Assembly (NCBI GenBank): GCA_043812455.1
Contig: JBDRMB010000003.1
Span: 1-41,120 of the forward strand
Direction: 5' to 3'
From: JABHQR01 sp043812455
GTDB taxonomy: Archaea > Nanobdellota > Nanobdellia > Woesearchaeales > GW2011-AR9
Length of the DNA stretch: 41,120 nt
How positions within the stretch are numbered: position 1 is the stretch's first letter; the number at the start of each line of letters is the position of its first letter. Below, one piece after another: positions 1 to 8,384 of the stretch. The notes below the pieces were generated by a model. It ran no database searches. It was not told the origin of the DNA and was given only the letters and a program-made list of their open reading frames with translations. Both the position numbers and the translations under genes were made by a program.

Positions 1-104
1 CTTCTTTTGGAGATTTTATCAAACATTATAATGAAGAAAGGCTTCACATGAGCCTTCATTATAAAACACCAAAAGAAGTTTGGGATGATTTAAGAAATGT
101 CTAG
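1..104 (+). CDS. C-terminal end of an integrase-core (rve) transposase, partial
   Basis: The window opens inside a reading frame (positions 3-104) whose last 33 residues include YNEERLHMSLHYKTPKEVW and end shortly after with a TAG stop. This is the typical end of rve/rve_3 integrase-core transposases (IS3/IS481-like), which carry YNxxRPHxxLxxxTPxEV just before their stop. The DDE catalytic part lies to the left of the window, so activity cannot be judged. The stop codon lies within the apparent element terminus described in the next entry. Family assignment beyond rve-type is uncertain. Confidence 0.75.
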   Translation, partial: SFGDFIKHYNEERLHMSLHYKTPKEVWDDLRNV

Positions 105-132
105 CACTTTCGTAGTGTCTAGCAGTTTCGGG
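98..132. repeat. Terminus of the integrase-type insertion sequence, with an imperfect tandem repeat
   Basis: TGTCTAGCACTTTCG at 98-112 is repeated as TGTCTAGCAGTTTCG at 116-130, an 18-bp period with one mismatch. The first unit overlaps the transposase stop codon. Tandem subterminal motifs at the edge of an insertion sequence are plausible transposase binding sites. The exact outer boundary cannot be fixed because the other end of the element is outside the window. Confidence 0.45.
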
Positions 133-168
133 ATATTAGATTCAAACAATTCCATTTAATCCTAAAAA

Positions 169-179
169 AATATATAAAG
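169..179 (+). promoter_or_regulatory. TATA box of the DRG-like GTPase gene
   Basis: The core TATATAAA at 171-178 is centred 28 bp before the ATG at 203, which implies a leaderless transcript. No Shine-Dalgarno site lies between them. Confidence 0.6.
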
Positions 180-202
180 CACGTTACTAATTATTAGAAC
201 AA

Positions 203-1318
203 ATGCCAACTAATGTTACTGCAGAGTATGCTGCAGCGGAAATGGAATACCAAAAGGCAATTACTGTTACTGATAAACTGAAAGGTTTAGAGCGCATGCT
301 ACGGGAGGTGCCTAAACACAAAGGTACAGAAGTTCTTCGGATGGAAATTAAAACAAAGATTTCCAAACTAAAAGAAAAAGCCATAAGAGAAAAAGAACAA
401 AAGAAGGGCGGGTTTTCTTTAGCAGTAAAAAAAGAAGGTGCTGCACAGGTTGTTATCGTTGGCCCAGCAAATACTGGTAAAAGTAGTTTGTTGAATGCAC
501 TTACTAAAGCTAAAAGCTCAGTTAGCCATTATCCTTTTACTACAACCAAACCTGAAATAGGTGCTATGCCTTATCAGACGGTGCAAATTCAAATGGTGGA
601 TTTTCCCCCGTTATTGGAAGATGCTTCCATTAAACAAACCCCTTTATTTGGAATTATTCGTAATTCTGATTTTATTTTGATAGTAGTTGATAAGATTGAA
701 CAAATCAAACCATTATTGAAAGAATTCGCCGATAGTAACATCATTTTAAACAGAAAAAAACCAGCAATTAAAATTATCAGAGAAGCCACGGGTGGTTTAG
801 AAATTATCGGTGAAAAATTAATTGAAGCTGATCTTGACGCTGTCAAGAGAGTATTACGTAACCATGGAATTGCTAATGCAAGTGTAGAAGTTTTCTCAGA
901 AGTTAAGTTAGAAGATTTTTTTGAAGTTTTAGATGAAAAGTTAGCTTATTTACCAGCAGTAATTGCTTGGAACAAACAAGAATCTGGTAAGGTTATTAAG
1001 AAAGGTGTATGGGAAACTGTACCTGTATCTGCAACTTCAGGTTATAATTTAGAATTACTAAAAAATAAAATTTGGGAACATTTAGGTTTGATAAAAATTT
1101 ATACTAAAGAACCTGGTAAGCGACCGATCTTAAAGAATCCAATTACATTACCAGAAGGTTCTACCATTAAAGATATGGCAGAACATGTTCATAAAGATTT
1201 CATTAAGAAATTTAAGTATGCTAGGGTGTGGGGCAAGTCTGCTAAACATGACAGTGCTTCAGTAGGTATTGATCACAAATTAAAAGACAATGATATAGTT
1301 GAAATTCATTTGAAGTAG
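203..1318 (+). CDS. DRG/Obg-related GTPase with C-terminal TGS domain
   Basis: A 371-residue P-loop GTPase of the translation-factor class. An N-terminal helical region (residues 1-70, rich in Lys/Glu) precedes the G domain. G1 is GPANTGKS (about 87-94), the G2 threonines are in PFTTTKPEIG (about 111-120), G3 is DFPP (about 133-136), G4 is NKQE (about 257-260) and G5 is SATSG (about 276-280). The last 60 residues form a TGS domain, as in DRG proteins. DRG GTPases act with ribosomes. Two motifs depart from the norm: G3 is DFPP rather than DxPG, and G4 is NKxE rather than NKxD, which may affect nucleotide handling. The length matches archaeal DRG. Start chosen from the TATA spacing. Confidence 0.85.
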   Translation: MPTNVTAEYAAAEMEYQKAITVTDKLKGLERMLREVPKHKGTEVLRMEIKTKISKLKEKAIREKEQKKGGFSLAVKKEGAAQVVIVGPANTGKSSLLNALTKAKSSVSHYPFTTTKPEIGAMPYQTVQIQMVDFPPLLEDASIKQTPLFGIIRNSDFILIVVDKIEQIKPLLKEFADSNIILNRKKPAIKIIREATGGLEIIGEKLIEADLDAVKRVLRNHGIANASVEVFSEVKLEDFFEVLDEKLAYLPAVIAWNKQESGKVIKKGVWETVPVSATSGYNLELLKNKIWEHLGLIKIYTKEPGKRPILKNPITLPEGSTIKDMAEHVHKDFIKKFKYARVWGKSAKHDSASVGIDHKLKDNDIVEIHLK

Positions 1319-1348
1319 AAATAATAAACAAGCAAGAATATATAAAAA

Positions 1349-2269
1349 TTAGTTTGATTCTTTAACTATTTTATCCAACCAATCTTTCTTTAGTTTAAAA
1401 CCATTTTTCTTAGCTAACTTACTTATTGCTTTGTCAAAACAACTGCCATACTGGGCAGCTTTCTTTTTCCGCCAAGCGAAATCACCAAGATATTCTTCAA
1501 CAACTTCCCGCAGAATGATTTTCTTCTCTTCCTTATTTATCTTCCACTCGGAAGGAAGTTGCATTGCATAAGTTATCAAATCTCTGTCTAAGAAAGGCGT
1601 TGCCACCGTTATTCCCAACTCTTTTGCTAGATTGAAATCACGTACAAGGTCTCGGCCCCACATATTTTTCAGCCCGGTCCAGCATTCTTCAGTTACACTA
1701 TTTGTTTTGCTTTCGGCAGCTTTATCGTGCCGTTCATAGCCAGCAAAGATTTCTTCGCTACCTAAACCAGAAAATAAAAAGTCAACATTATCTTTTTTTG
1801 CTAATTCTGTTGCAGCAACAACTACAGCCCCAACCCCAATATTAACAACATCAGTTTTGCCATATTTCTGGAGAATTTTTACGGTTTTCTTGATTATTTC
1901 TTCTGCTTCATCCAAATTAAAAATTTTATATTTCAGTTCAAAACCTAATTTTTCTGCAACCTTTTTAGCTTCGATGATATCTTCCGGTTCTTTAGTTTCA
2001 TCTTGGAACCCTACTGAATAGCAAACGAGATTTTTGTTAAATATTTTAGCAATAACTGCAATTGAACTACTGTCAACCCCTCCTGAAAAGAACACGCCAT
2101 ATTTTCCTTCCGGAACTCTTTTCCTAATTGCAGAAATTAATTTTTCTTTAAGAACTAGTTTGGCTTCTTTCTTGTAGTCCACTTTTTCATCACTGTACAA
2201 ACTAGCGATAAGTTCTCCCCATTTGCATTTGTCAACCAACTGGCCGTTATCTTTCCACAATTCCTGCAT
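1349..2269 (-). CDS. Asparagine synthetase-like PP-loop ATPase without a glutaminase domain
   Basis: A 306-residue protein matching the C-terminal synthetase domain of AsnB-type enzymes. The ATP pyrophosphatase loop is SGGVDSSS (about 62-69), GLGSEEIFAGYERH (about 168-181) is the conserved acidic/GY segment, and TPFLDRDLI follows. It starts directly with about 50 residues before the PP-loop, so the usual N-terminal class II glutaminase domain with Cys1 is absent. It may use free ammonia, a separate amidotransferase, or act on a substrate other than aspartate. The family ligates ammonia to an adenylated carboxylate. It shares a promoter with the divergent dph6 gene, also a PP-loop ammonia ligase. 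Confidence 0.75.
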   Translation of the reverse strand: MQELWKDNGQLVDKCKWGELIASLYSDEKVDYKKEAKLVLKEKLISAIRKRVPEGKYGVFFSGGVDSSSIAVIAKIFNKNLVCYSVGFQDETKEPEDIIEAKKVAEKLGFELKYKIFNLDEAEEIIKKTVKILQKYGKTDVVNIGVGAVVVAATELAKKDNVDFLFSGLGSEEIFAGYERHDKAAESKTNSVTEECWTGLKNMWGRDLVRDFNLAKELGITVATPFLDRDLITYAMQLPSEWKINKEEKKIILREVVEEYLGDFAWRKKKAAQYGSCFDKAISKLAKKNGFKLKKDWLDKIVKESN

Positions 2270-2289
2270 TTTCTACTGTTTAGGCTATA

Positions 2290-2301
2290 ATTTTATAAAA
2301 T
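2290..2301. promoter_or_regulatory. Perfectly palindromic TATA box shared by two divergent genes
   Basis: ATTTTATAAAAT is its own reverse complement. Its centre lies 26-27 bp from the minus-strand ATG at 2269 and 27-28 bp from the plus-strand ATG at 2323. Both are correct spacings for leaderless archaeal starts. No other TATA-like box is well placed in the 53-bp intergenic gap. Confidence 0.65.
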
Positions 2302-2322
2302 TTCGTGAAAATTAAGTAAAAG

Positions 2323-3009
2323 ATGAAATTAGCTGCATTATTTACGGGAGGCAAGGATTCAACTTATGCCATACATTTAGCTAAACAGCAAGGGCACGAA
2401 ATTGTTTGTTTGATTAGTTTGAAATCCGAAAATCAAGCATCTTATATGTTTCATACACCCGCAATTGAATTGACTGAACTTCAAGCAGAAGCAATGAGAC
2501 TGCCAATACTATTTTTTCCTACAAAAGGTGAAAAAGAGAAAGAATTAGTAGATTTAGAAAATGCAATTGTTGAATCTAGGAAAAAGTTTGAATTTGAAGG
2601 ATTGATTACGGGGGCGTTGTTCTCTGAATATCAAAGTAGTAGAATTCAAACAATTGCTGATAAGTTAGGATTAACAGTTGTTTCACCATTATGGCACAAA
2701 TCTCAAGAAGATGAAATGCAAGAGTTGCTGGATAACAACTTTGAGATCATTTTTACAGCAGTTGCGGCTTACGGTTTAGACAAAAGTTGGCTGAACAAAG
2801 TTATTACTCTAAAGGATCTAAATAAATTGAAAAAACTCAAAGATAAGATTGGCAGTAATGTTGCTGGAGAAGGCGGTGAGTTTGAAAGTTTAGTTCTTGA
2901 CTGTCCACTATTCAAACAAAGACTTGTTATTGAAGAATTCAAGATAATTGAAGAGGCTGAACATACTGCCAGGGTGATTGTTAAAAAAGCTAAGTTGTTT
3001 GAGAAATAG
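2323..3009 (+). CDS. dph6: Diphthine--ammonia ligase (Dph6), diphthamide synthesis
   Basis: A 228-residue ATP-binding protein of the Dph6 (ATP_bind_4) family, which performs the last step of diphthamide formation on elongation factor 2: ATP-dependent amidation of diphthine. The start MKLAALFTGGKDSTYA carries the PP-loop GGKDS (about residues 9-13). The Dph6-specific middle segment ITGALFSEYQSSR and the C-terminal segment NVAGEGGEFESLVLDCP are present. Length is normal for the archaeal enzyme. Start set by the shared palindromic TATA box, giving a leaderless mRNA. A gene of unknown function follows after 3 bp, so they are probably cotranscribed. Confidence 0.9.
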   Translation: MKLAALFTGGKDSTYAIHLAKQQGHEIVCLISLKSENQASYMFHTPAIELTELQAEAMRLPILFFPTKGEKEKELVDLENAIVESRKKFEFEGLITGALFSEYQSSRIQTIADKLGLTVVSPLWHKSQEDEMQELLDNNFEIIFTAVAAYGLDKSWLNKVITLKDLNKLKKLKDKIGSNVAGEGGEFESLVLDCPLFKQRLVIEEFKIIEEAEHTARVIVKKAKLFEK

Positions 3010-3012
3010 AAA

Positions 3013-3492
3013 ATGGTTGCTACTGAAATTTTTGAACAATATCGAGAAAGCATTGGATTAGCCTTAGCTTTTAATAGTACTATCCAGGACTTATTAAGAA
3101 TGAAATATGTAGAAGCCGAAGCTGGAGGTGATCCCAAATTTAGTGGTGGAAATTTAGCCTCATTTTTCTTTCTGTCTTGTAATGCAATTATAAGCAAAGA
3201 AGGTAGCTTATATTCATTATGTCATGTTTCTCTGTTAAACTGTCCATACACACAATTAGAAGATATTGCTGAAGGATTTGGAATCCCCCTTAACCAACTT
3301 GAAATAATATTAATCAAAGGATTAGATTTAGGGATTGAAACTGCTTGTTTAGATACTGATGTAAAAATAGTTGAGACTTATGTTGACCATTCTCCCCAGA
3401 GAGATATTGTTGTAATACCTTCTTTAGAAGAAATCAGAATTTATAATCAAAGAGAATTTGAAATAATTTCTACAACTTGTTTTACTTCATAA
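3013..3492 (+). CDS. Conserved-looking protein of unknown function, possible winged-helix part
   Basis: A 159-residue protein starting 3 bp after the dph6 stop and in the same orientation, so probably its operon partner. I do not recognise the family. The N-terminal half is helical with several cysteines. Residues about 78-105 (TQLEDIAEGFGIPLNQLEI followed by ILIKGLDLGI) look like a helix-turn-helix or winged-helix segment of the PCI-like type. There is no signal peptide or membrane segment. It ends 8 bp before the convergent CTP synthase stop. The frame is supported by position, not by homology. Confidence 0.6.
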   Translation: MVATEIFEQYRESIGLALAFNSTIQDLLRMKYVEAEAGGDPKFSGGNLASFFFLSCNAIISKEGSLYSLCHVSLLNCPYTQLEDIAEGFGIPLNQLEIILIKGLDLGIETACLDTDVKIVETYVDHSPQRDIVVIPSLEEIRIYNQREFEIISTTCFTS

Positions 3493-3500
3493 TTTTTAAT

Positions 3501-5195
3501 TTAAATATTAGTTGACCTTTTCTTTCTTTCCAACGCTGCTTTGATCAAACCAAAAAATAACGGTGCTGGTTTAGACAATTTACTTTTCAGTTCTGGGTGT
3601 GCCTGCGTTGCAATAAAATAAGGGTGGTCTTTCAATTCAACAAATTCTGCTAACCGGCAATCTTTAGAAAGGCCAGAAAGTGTTAAACCAAACTGTTTAA
3701 GATTTTCATGAAATTCGGGATTAACTTCATATCTGTGTCTATGCCGTTCAGAAACCAATAATTCTCCATAAAGTTGATGTGCCAAACTTCCCTCTTGTAA
3801 GTGTGCGTCATATGCACCTAACCTCATGGTAGCACCTTTATCTGTAATATTCTTTTGTTCAGGCATAATGTCAACTACTGGATAGGGAGTGCCAGGATCA
3901 TTTTCTGTACTGTTGGCATTTTCCATCCCGCAAACGTTACGAGCATATTCAACAACCATTAATTGCAATCCTAAACAAATTCCTAAAATTGGAACTTTAT
4001 TTTCTCGGCAATGTTTGATTACCTTTAATTTACCTTCTAAACCTCGGCTACCAAAACCGCCCGGAATAATAACTCCAGCTGTTCCTTGTAACGCTTCTGC
4101 AGCAGAAATCTTTCCTTCTTCTATATCGGTAGTTTCCACAAATTTTAAGTTGATTTTAGTTTTAGTGTGTGCGCTACAATGCATCAAAGCTTCATTGATG
4201 CTAGCATAACTGTCGGCAAGATAAGTGTACTTGCCACAAATGGCAACCGTAATTTCATTCTCTAAATTATCTAAATTGTTTAACAATTGACGCCATTCTT
4301 CCAAATTTGGTGGGCTGTATAATCTTAATTTCCGATGAACAATTTCACTTAACCCTTCTTCTTCAAAACTAAAAGGAATACAATAAACATTTTTAACATC
4401 AACACCACTAATCACTGCTTTTTTATCAACATCACAAAATAAAGCAATTTTTGATTTTATTTTATCGTTAAGTTTCTCTTCACACCGACAAATAATTATA
4501 TCTGGTCTGATACCTCTTTGTCTTAACATGTTAATGCTTTGTTGAGTTGGTTTTGATTTGGGTTCGTTAACCCCATTTGGAATTGGTACATAAGTTAAAT
4601 GTACATAAAGAATATTTTCATCACCAACTTCGCTTCGCATTTGCCTTGCAGATTCAATGTAAAGTTCGTTTTCAATATCACCAACCGTTCCGCCAATCTC
4701 CACTAGCAACACGTCTGCTTGCTCTTTTTCTGCAACTTCATAAAGTTTATTTTTTATTGCATCTGTAACATGAGGAATGAATTGTACAGTTTTACCTAAA
4801 TAATCGCCTCGACGTTCCTTCTTTCTAACTCCATCAAACACTTTTCCCATAGTTAGGTTTTGTTCAAATTTACAAATTGTATCCAAGAAGCGCTCATAAT
4901 GCCCAAAATCCATATCAACTTCGCCACCATCGTCAAGAACAAAAACTTCGCCGTGTTCAATTGGGTTCATAGTACCTGGATCTACATTCAGATATCCATC
5001 TAATTTCATTGGAACTACCTTTAACCTATTTTTGAGAAGATGCCCAATACTAGCAGCTGCAATACCTTTACCTAACCCGGAAAGAACTCCCCCGGTAACT
5101 ACAATGAATTTCGTTTGTTTCTTCGTTTGACTTCCAGAATAATTTGTCAAGTGCATAACTGTCCAAGAAGGAACTTGTTTATATTCTTTTGGCAC
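3501..5195 (-). CDS. pyrG: CTP synthase
   Basis: Glutamine-dependent CTP synthase (UTP + ATP + Gln to CTP). The synthetase half has VTGGVLSGLGKG (about 33-44), the LDGYLNVDPGTMNP segment and VEIGGTVGDIE (about 165-175). The class I glutaminase half has PGGFGSRGLEGK (about 378-389), the nucleophile in GICLGL (Cys about 407) and the His/Glu pair in QAHPEL near the C-terminus. At 564 residues it carries about 28 extra N-terminal residues. The reading frame opens at GTG 5195, which lacks a clear ribosome site, while an in-frame ATG at 5156 removes 13 of these residues, so the start is uncertain. The gene lies 21 bp downstream of the HerA-like gene. Confidence 0.95.
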   Translation of the reverse strand: MPKEYKQVPSWTVMHLTNYSGSQTKKQTKFIVVTGGVLSGLGKGIAAASIGHLLKNRLKVVPMKLDGYLNVDPGTMNPIEHGEVFVLDDGGEVDMDFGHYERFLDTICKFEQNLTMGKVFDGVRKKERRGDYLGKTVQFIPHVTDAIKNKLYEVAEKEQADVLLVEIGGTVGDIENELYIESARQMRSEVGDENILYVHLTYVPIPNGVNEPKSKPTQQSINMLRQRGIRPDIIICRCEEKLNDKIKSKIALFCDVDKKAVISGVDVKNVYCIPFSFEEEGLSEIVHRKLRLYSPPNLEEWRQLLNNLDNLENEITVAICGKYTYLADSYASINEALMHCSAHTKTKINLKFVETTDIEEGKISAAEALQGTAGVIIPGGFGSRGLEGKLKVIKHCRENKVPILGICLGLQLMVVEYARNVCGMENANSTENDPGTPYPVVDIMPEQKNITDKGATMRLGAYDAHLQEGSLAHQLYGELLVSERHRHRYEVNPEFHENLKQFGLTLSGLSKDCRLAEFVELKDHPYFIATQAHPELKSKLSKPAPLFFGLIKAALERKKRSTNI

Positions 5196-5216
5196 ACCAG
5201 GTTGGTGGTTACAAAC

Positions 5217-7070
5217 CTAATATTCAACCTTATAGTAAACAATAAAACATTCTTTCCAGTCCAAGATAGTACAAAACTGTTTTAATTCGCTCTTAACATT
5301 ATCTGGCCCAACTCGCCCATCTAATTTAACATCATATTCTATACTTTCAAATACGGGTTTACGTAAGAAGTTACTTTCAGAACTAATATTAGAAATATCA
5401 TGCTTAAGATCTTTGTCAGGATTGGTTATAATCTTTCCACCAACTTTGTCAATTAACAAATTTACTTTCATACCTTGAAATTCAACAGTGAAGTATAATG
5501 CTGGAATTAAGTAAGTAGTAATGTTCTTTACTGGTTGTGCAGAAATTAGCTTGATTTCTTTGATACTTAGCTGGGGTTTTATTATCATTAATAAATTCTG
5601 TTTTGCAAATTGTTGACTTTCCTCAACCACATCTTTCTGATAATCTTCTTTATCTACAATTTCTCTAACTCCTTTGTTTTCTTCCCCTTTAGCATTGCTT
5701 GAACCTAAAATGTTTACTGCTTCTCCACCATGCTTACTTTTCCTAGGTCTAATCTTGACAATCAGTGGACGATCCACAACACCACAAACTAAAGCTGAAC
5801 CAATAGGTAAATTTGGGATTTCAGCAGCAGTTTCAGAAGTTATTCCTTCAATAGAAGATGTCAATGCCCGTAAATCGTTGGGATTGTTTACCTTAAGTAT
5901 AACTTGTGTACTGCATTGCGCCAAGATGGTTTTCTGTACCAATGCTGGTCGTTGTGAAATTATACATAACCCTAACCCAAACTTTCGGCCTTCTGAAGAT
6001 ATCAAACGAATTATGTCAGTACTTTTAGCTTTCCCGAACCCTTTCTCTGGTGCAAAGTTGTGCGCTTCTTCGAGTACACAAAAGAAAGGTGGAATTTTTT
6101 CTTGTTTACGAGCATGAAACAAATCTTTCATTAATTTGTAAACAATAATATCTTGTACTTCCGGAGAGATTCCTCGTAAATTGATAATTGTACATTTACC
6201 TGGTTTGATGAGTTCGTTAGGATCTGTTGGTGCGGGGGTGAAAAGATTAAGACTTTTTAAGTACATGATAGTATCTATCAATGCCCATTTGCCAGGATAA
6301 TTAAGTAATTCAAGACCAATCAGGATATTATCAAAATTAACATCTTCAAGATCTTTCACTACTGAAAATAACATCGCTTCTTGGTTGCCTGTAAGACTAA
6401 TTGGCAGCATTTTCATTAATTCATAACTGGTCATCTTTTCGTCAAGTTTCAAAGGAATAATGTCTTCCTTAACTTTAGGATCGCCATATTCTTGGATCTG
6501 CGGACTAAAGCCTTTAGCTTCCAAGTTCCATTCAATCAGGTGATCTTTTCCAGAATCGTTTGGTAAGCGCATAGAAGAATATTCTCCGTGCGGATCGATG
6601 ATAAGTAATGGGACATTTTTGGTCATAATTTCTTCTAACAATACTCCAACAAAGTATGATTTTCCACTACCTGATTTTGCCAAGACGCTCAGATGTTTAG
6701 TAAGAACTTTCTGTAAATCAATATTGATTGGAATATTTTTACCTTCCAATTTTCCAATGTAAGCTCCTTCTCTTTGCAATTCAATTATTTTCTTAATAAA
6801 AGAATCTTCAGCTTCTAAAACTTCAGTACCCAACTGGAAAGGAGTTCTTATTCCTTTTACTCTACCGTCTGAAGCATCTTTATACCCAATCACATTACAA
6901 TGTGCTACCATTTCATCACTGGTACGCTCCAGCTCCATTATCTGACATAGTACATAATCATAATCTGTATGGTTAACCTGAATAAATTGTAATTTCCTGG
7001 CCTGGGCACTAGTAACATTAAAATCAAAATTGTTAGTACTAACCTTGCCGATAATCTTACCAAGAATCAT
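5217..7070 (-). CDS. herA: HerA-type hexameric DNA-translocating ATPase
   Basis: A 617-residue FtsK/HerA superfamily ATPase. Residues 1-80 fit the N-terminal HAS-barrel (starting MILGKIIGKVSTNNFDF). Walker A is AKSGSGKS (about 131-138), followed by LLIIDPHGEYSS. Walker B is FFCVLEEAHNF (about 329-339), sensor ISQRP follows, and the arginine-rich C-terminal part of the domain ends near IVKIRPR. HerA normally works with the nuclease NurA and Mre11-Rad50 in end resection, but none of these is nearby. About 170 residues after the ATPase core form an extra C-terminal region that I cannot assign, so this may be a HerA-like paralogue. Neighbours are PCNA upstream and CTP synthase downstream. Confidence 0.85.
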   Translation of the reverse strand: MILGKIIGKVSTNNFDFNVTSAQARKLQFIQVNHTDYDYVLCQIMELERTSDEMVAHCNVIGYKDASDGRVKGIRTPFQLGTEVLEAEDSFIKKIIELQREGAYIGKLEGKNIPINIDLQKVLTKHLSVLAKSGSGKSYFVGVLLEEIMTKNVPLLIIDPHGEYSSMRLPNDSGKDHLIEWNLEAKGFSPQIQEYGDPKVKEDIIPLKLDEKMTSYELMKMLPISLTGNQEAMLFSVVKDLEDVNFDNILIGLELLNYPGKWALIDTIMYLKSLNLFTPAPTDPNELIKPGKCTIINLRGISPEVQDIIVYKLMKDLFHARKQEKIPPFFCVLEEAHNFAPEKGFGKAKSTDIIRLISSEGRKFGLGLCIISQRPALVQKTILAQCSTQVILKVNNPNDLRALTSSIEGITSETAAEIPNLPIGSALVCGVVDRPLIVKIRPRKSKHGGEAVNILGSSNAKGEENKGVREIVDKEDYQKDVVEESQQFAKQNLLMIIKPQLSIKEIKLISAQPVKNITTYLIPALYFTVEFQGMKVNLLIDKVGGKIITNPDKDLKHDISNISSESNFLRKPVFESIEYDVKLDGRVGPDNVKSELKQFCTILDWKECFIVYYKVEY

Positions 7071-7132
7071 AGTATTATTAGGTATAGAGCTACTATATTA
7101 AGATTTGTTGAGTGTAGAAAACAGGTAATGCC

Positions 7133-7354
7133 TCACCAAAAATTAAACACAATTTGCATTCTGTACAAAGCAAAACCCGTCCAGAGTACCAGAAACAAGT
7201 AAAAGACACTAAAAAATTTGTTTAATGGGAAATAGCCTGATAACCAATGGCTTGCTTTCTTGTGCAATTTTCCAGACGTCCATGAAAGAAACCCGTATGT
7301 CAAACAATCTAACAAGAACAAGTACCAAAGTATCCCTTCAATGTAGATTTCCAT
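7133..7354 (-). CDS. Small membrane protein, two predicted helices
   Basis: A 73-residue protein with two hydrophobic segments, about 6-24 (EGILWYLFLLDCLTYGFL) and about 48-70 (FSVFYLFLVLWTGFALYRM), separated by a basic loop. It lies on the same strand between pcn and the HerA gene and fills most of the 317-bp gap, which supports it as a real gene. I do not recognise the family. Nothing in the sequence suggests an enzymatic role. Confidence 0.55.
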   Translation of the reverse strand: MEIYIEGILWYLFLLDCLTYGFLSWTSGKLHKKASHWLSGYFPLNKFFSVFYLFLVLWTGFALYRMQIVFNFW

Positions 7355-7387
7355 TGTTAATTAAGAAAAATATTAGTCTTAATAAAC

Positions 7388-8134
7388 CTAATCATTATCA
7401 ACTCTTGGCGCTAAGATAAAACTTAACACGAGTTTGTCAATAACTTTATATTCCAATTTCATTGGATAATCAGTATTGAAATGTAAAACCGCTTGGTCAC
7501 TTAACTTCATTCCACCAACCATCTTTTTCAGATACTCTAAAGAATACTTAGCCTTAAATTTTTCTTCAGAATCAGTTTTAATCCTAGTTTTGTCATCTGG
7601 TTTTATTTCAATAAATGCCTTAGATAAATCCCCTTGCGCCTTAATTAATAATTGGTTCTTATCACCTAAGAAAGTTACTGATTCCGCAACTACGCCAACA
7701 TCTTCAATAGATTCACTAAGGGTGCTGGAATGCATCTCGATTTTTATTGGGAAACTTAATTCGGGAACTTTTTGATCACGATCATCTACTTCAAGTAACG
7801 GAATTGAGAAAGACCTAGTGGTTTTACTTTTTAATTCTATTTTCAGTTTAGCATCATCAGTAGTTTCTAAACTTAAAATGTCGTCACTCTTTGCTCTTCG
7901 TAAAATTTGTTTAAGATTGTTAAGACTTACAGCAACCTCTTCTTCCCCATCGATTTTGTATTCAACAAAACAACTGCTTAATATTTTCAGAATTACCATA
8001 GCAACGTTGGCAGGATCCATAGCTACCATTTCTAACCCATCAGTGCCCGCTTTAAACTTTACTTCATTAACTAGATCAGAAGCTATTGAAATGCTGTCTT
8101 TAAATGATTTTGAATCTGCTAATACTAATTTCAT
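7388..8134 (-). CDS. pcn: DNA polymerase sliding clamp (PCNA)
   Basis: A 248-residue archaeal PCNA, the homotrimeric ring that tethers DNA polymerase, FEN1 and ligase to DNA. The start MKLVLADSKSFKDSI, the segment GLEMVAMDPANVAMVIL (about 34-50), the interdomain connecting loop region around residues 115-130, and the C-terminal LSFILAPRVDND (usually YxLAPRI) are all in place. Length is normal. It has a short leader with GGGGTT about 9 nt before the ATG, so this start is not leaderless. It heads the minus-strand block that continues with a small membrane protein, HerA and CTP synthase. Confidence 0.95.
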   Translation of the reverse strand: MKLVLADSKSFKDSISIASDLVNEVKFKAGTDGLEMVAMDPANVAMVILKILSSCFVEYKIDGEEEVAVSLNNLKQILRRAKSDDILSLETTDDAKLKIELKSKTTRSFSIPLLEVDDRDQKVPELSFPIKIEMHSSTLSESIEDVGVVAESVTFLGDKNQLLIKAQGDLSKAFIEIKPDDKTRIKTDSEEKFKAKYSLEYLKKMVGGMKLSDQAVLHFNTDYPMKLEYKVIDKLVLSFILAPRVDND

Positions 8135-8178
8135 TGCCTAGATAACCCCACAATTTAGAGTATTCAGACCTGGGTATC

Positions 8179-8186
8179 TTTATAAG
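8179..8186 (-). promoter_or_regulatory. TATA box of pcn
   Basis: On the minus strand CTTATAAA is centred about 48 bp before the pcn ATG. This predicts a leader of about 20 nt containing the GGGGTT ribosome-binding site. The rest of the 250-bp gap 8135-8384 shows no further gene. Confidence 0.5.
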
Positions 8187-8384
8187 ATTTATTGTTATAA
8201 AGTAGTTATTTACTATAAAGGAGTCATTTTGTTATGTTTACATAAGATTTATCCCATTTTTGGTAGGTTGGATCATACTAATAAGTTTTACTTTGAATCA
8301 AACGAAAGTTAGAAACCCGAGAAAAATTGTTTTATTATATCCAAAGAAACTGAAGGAACTAACGCGGGTTGTAATTAAATAGTT

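Noticed and set aside
8135..8384. Possible small RNA in the gap between pcn and the RNase J gene
   Set aside because: Apart from the pcn promoter I saw no stable fold, box C/D motif or reading frame that stood out.
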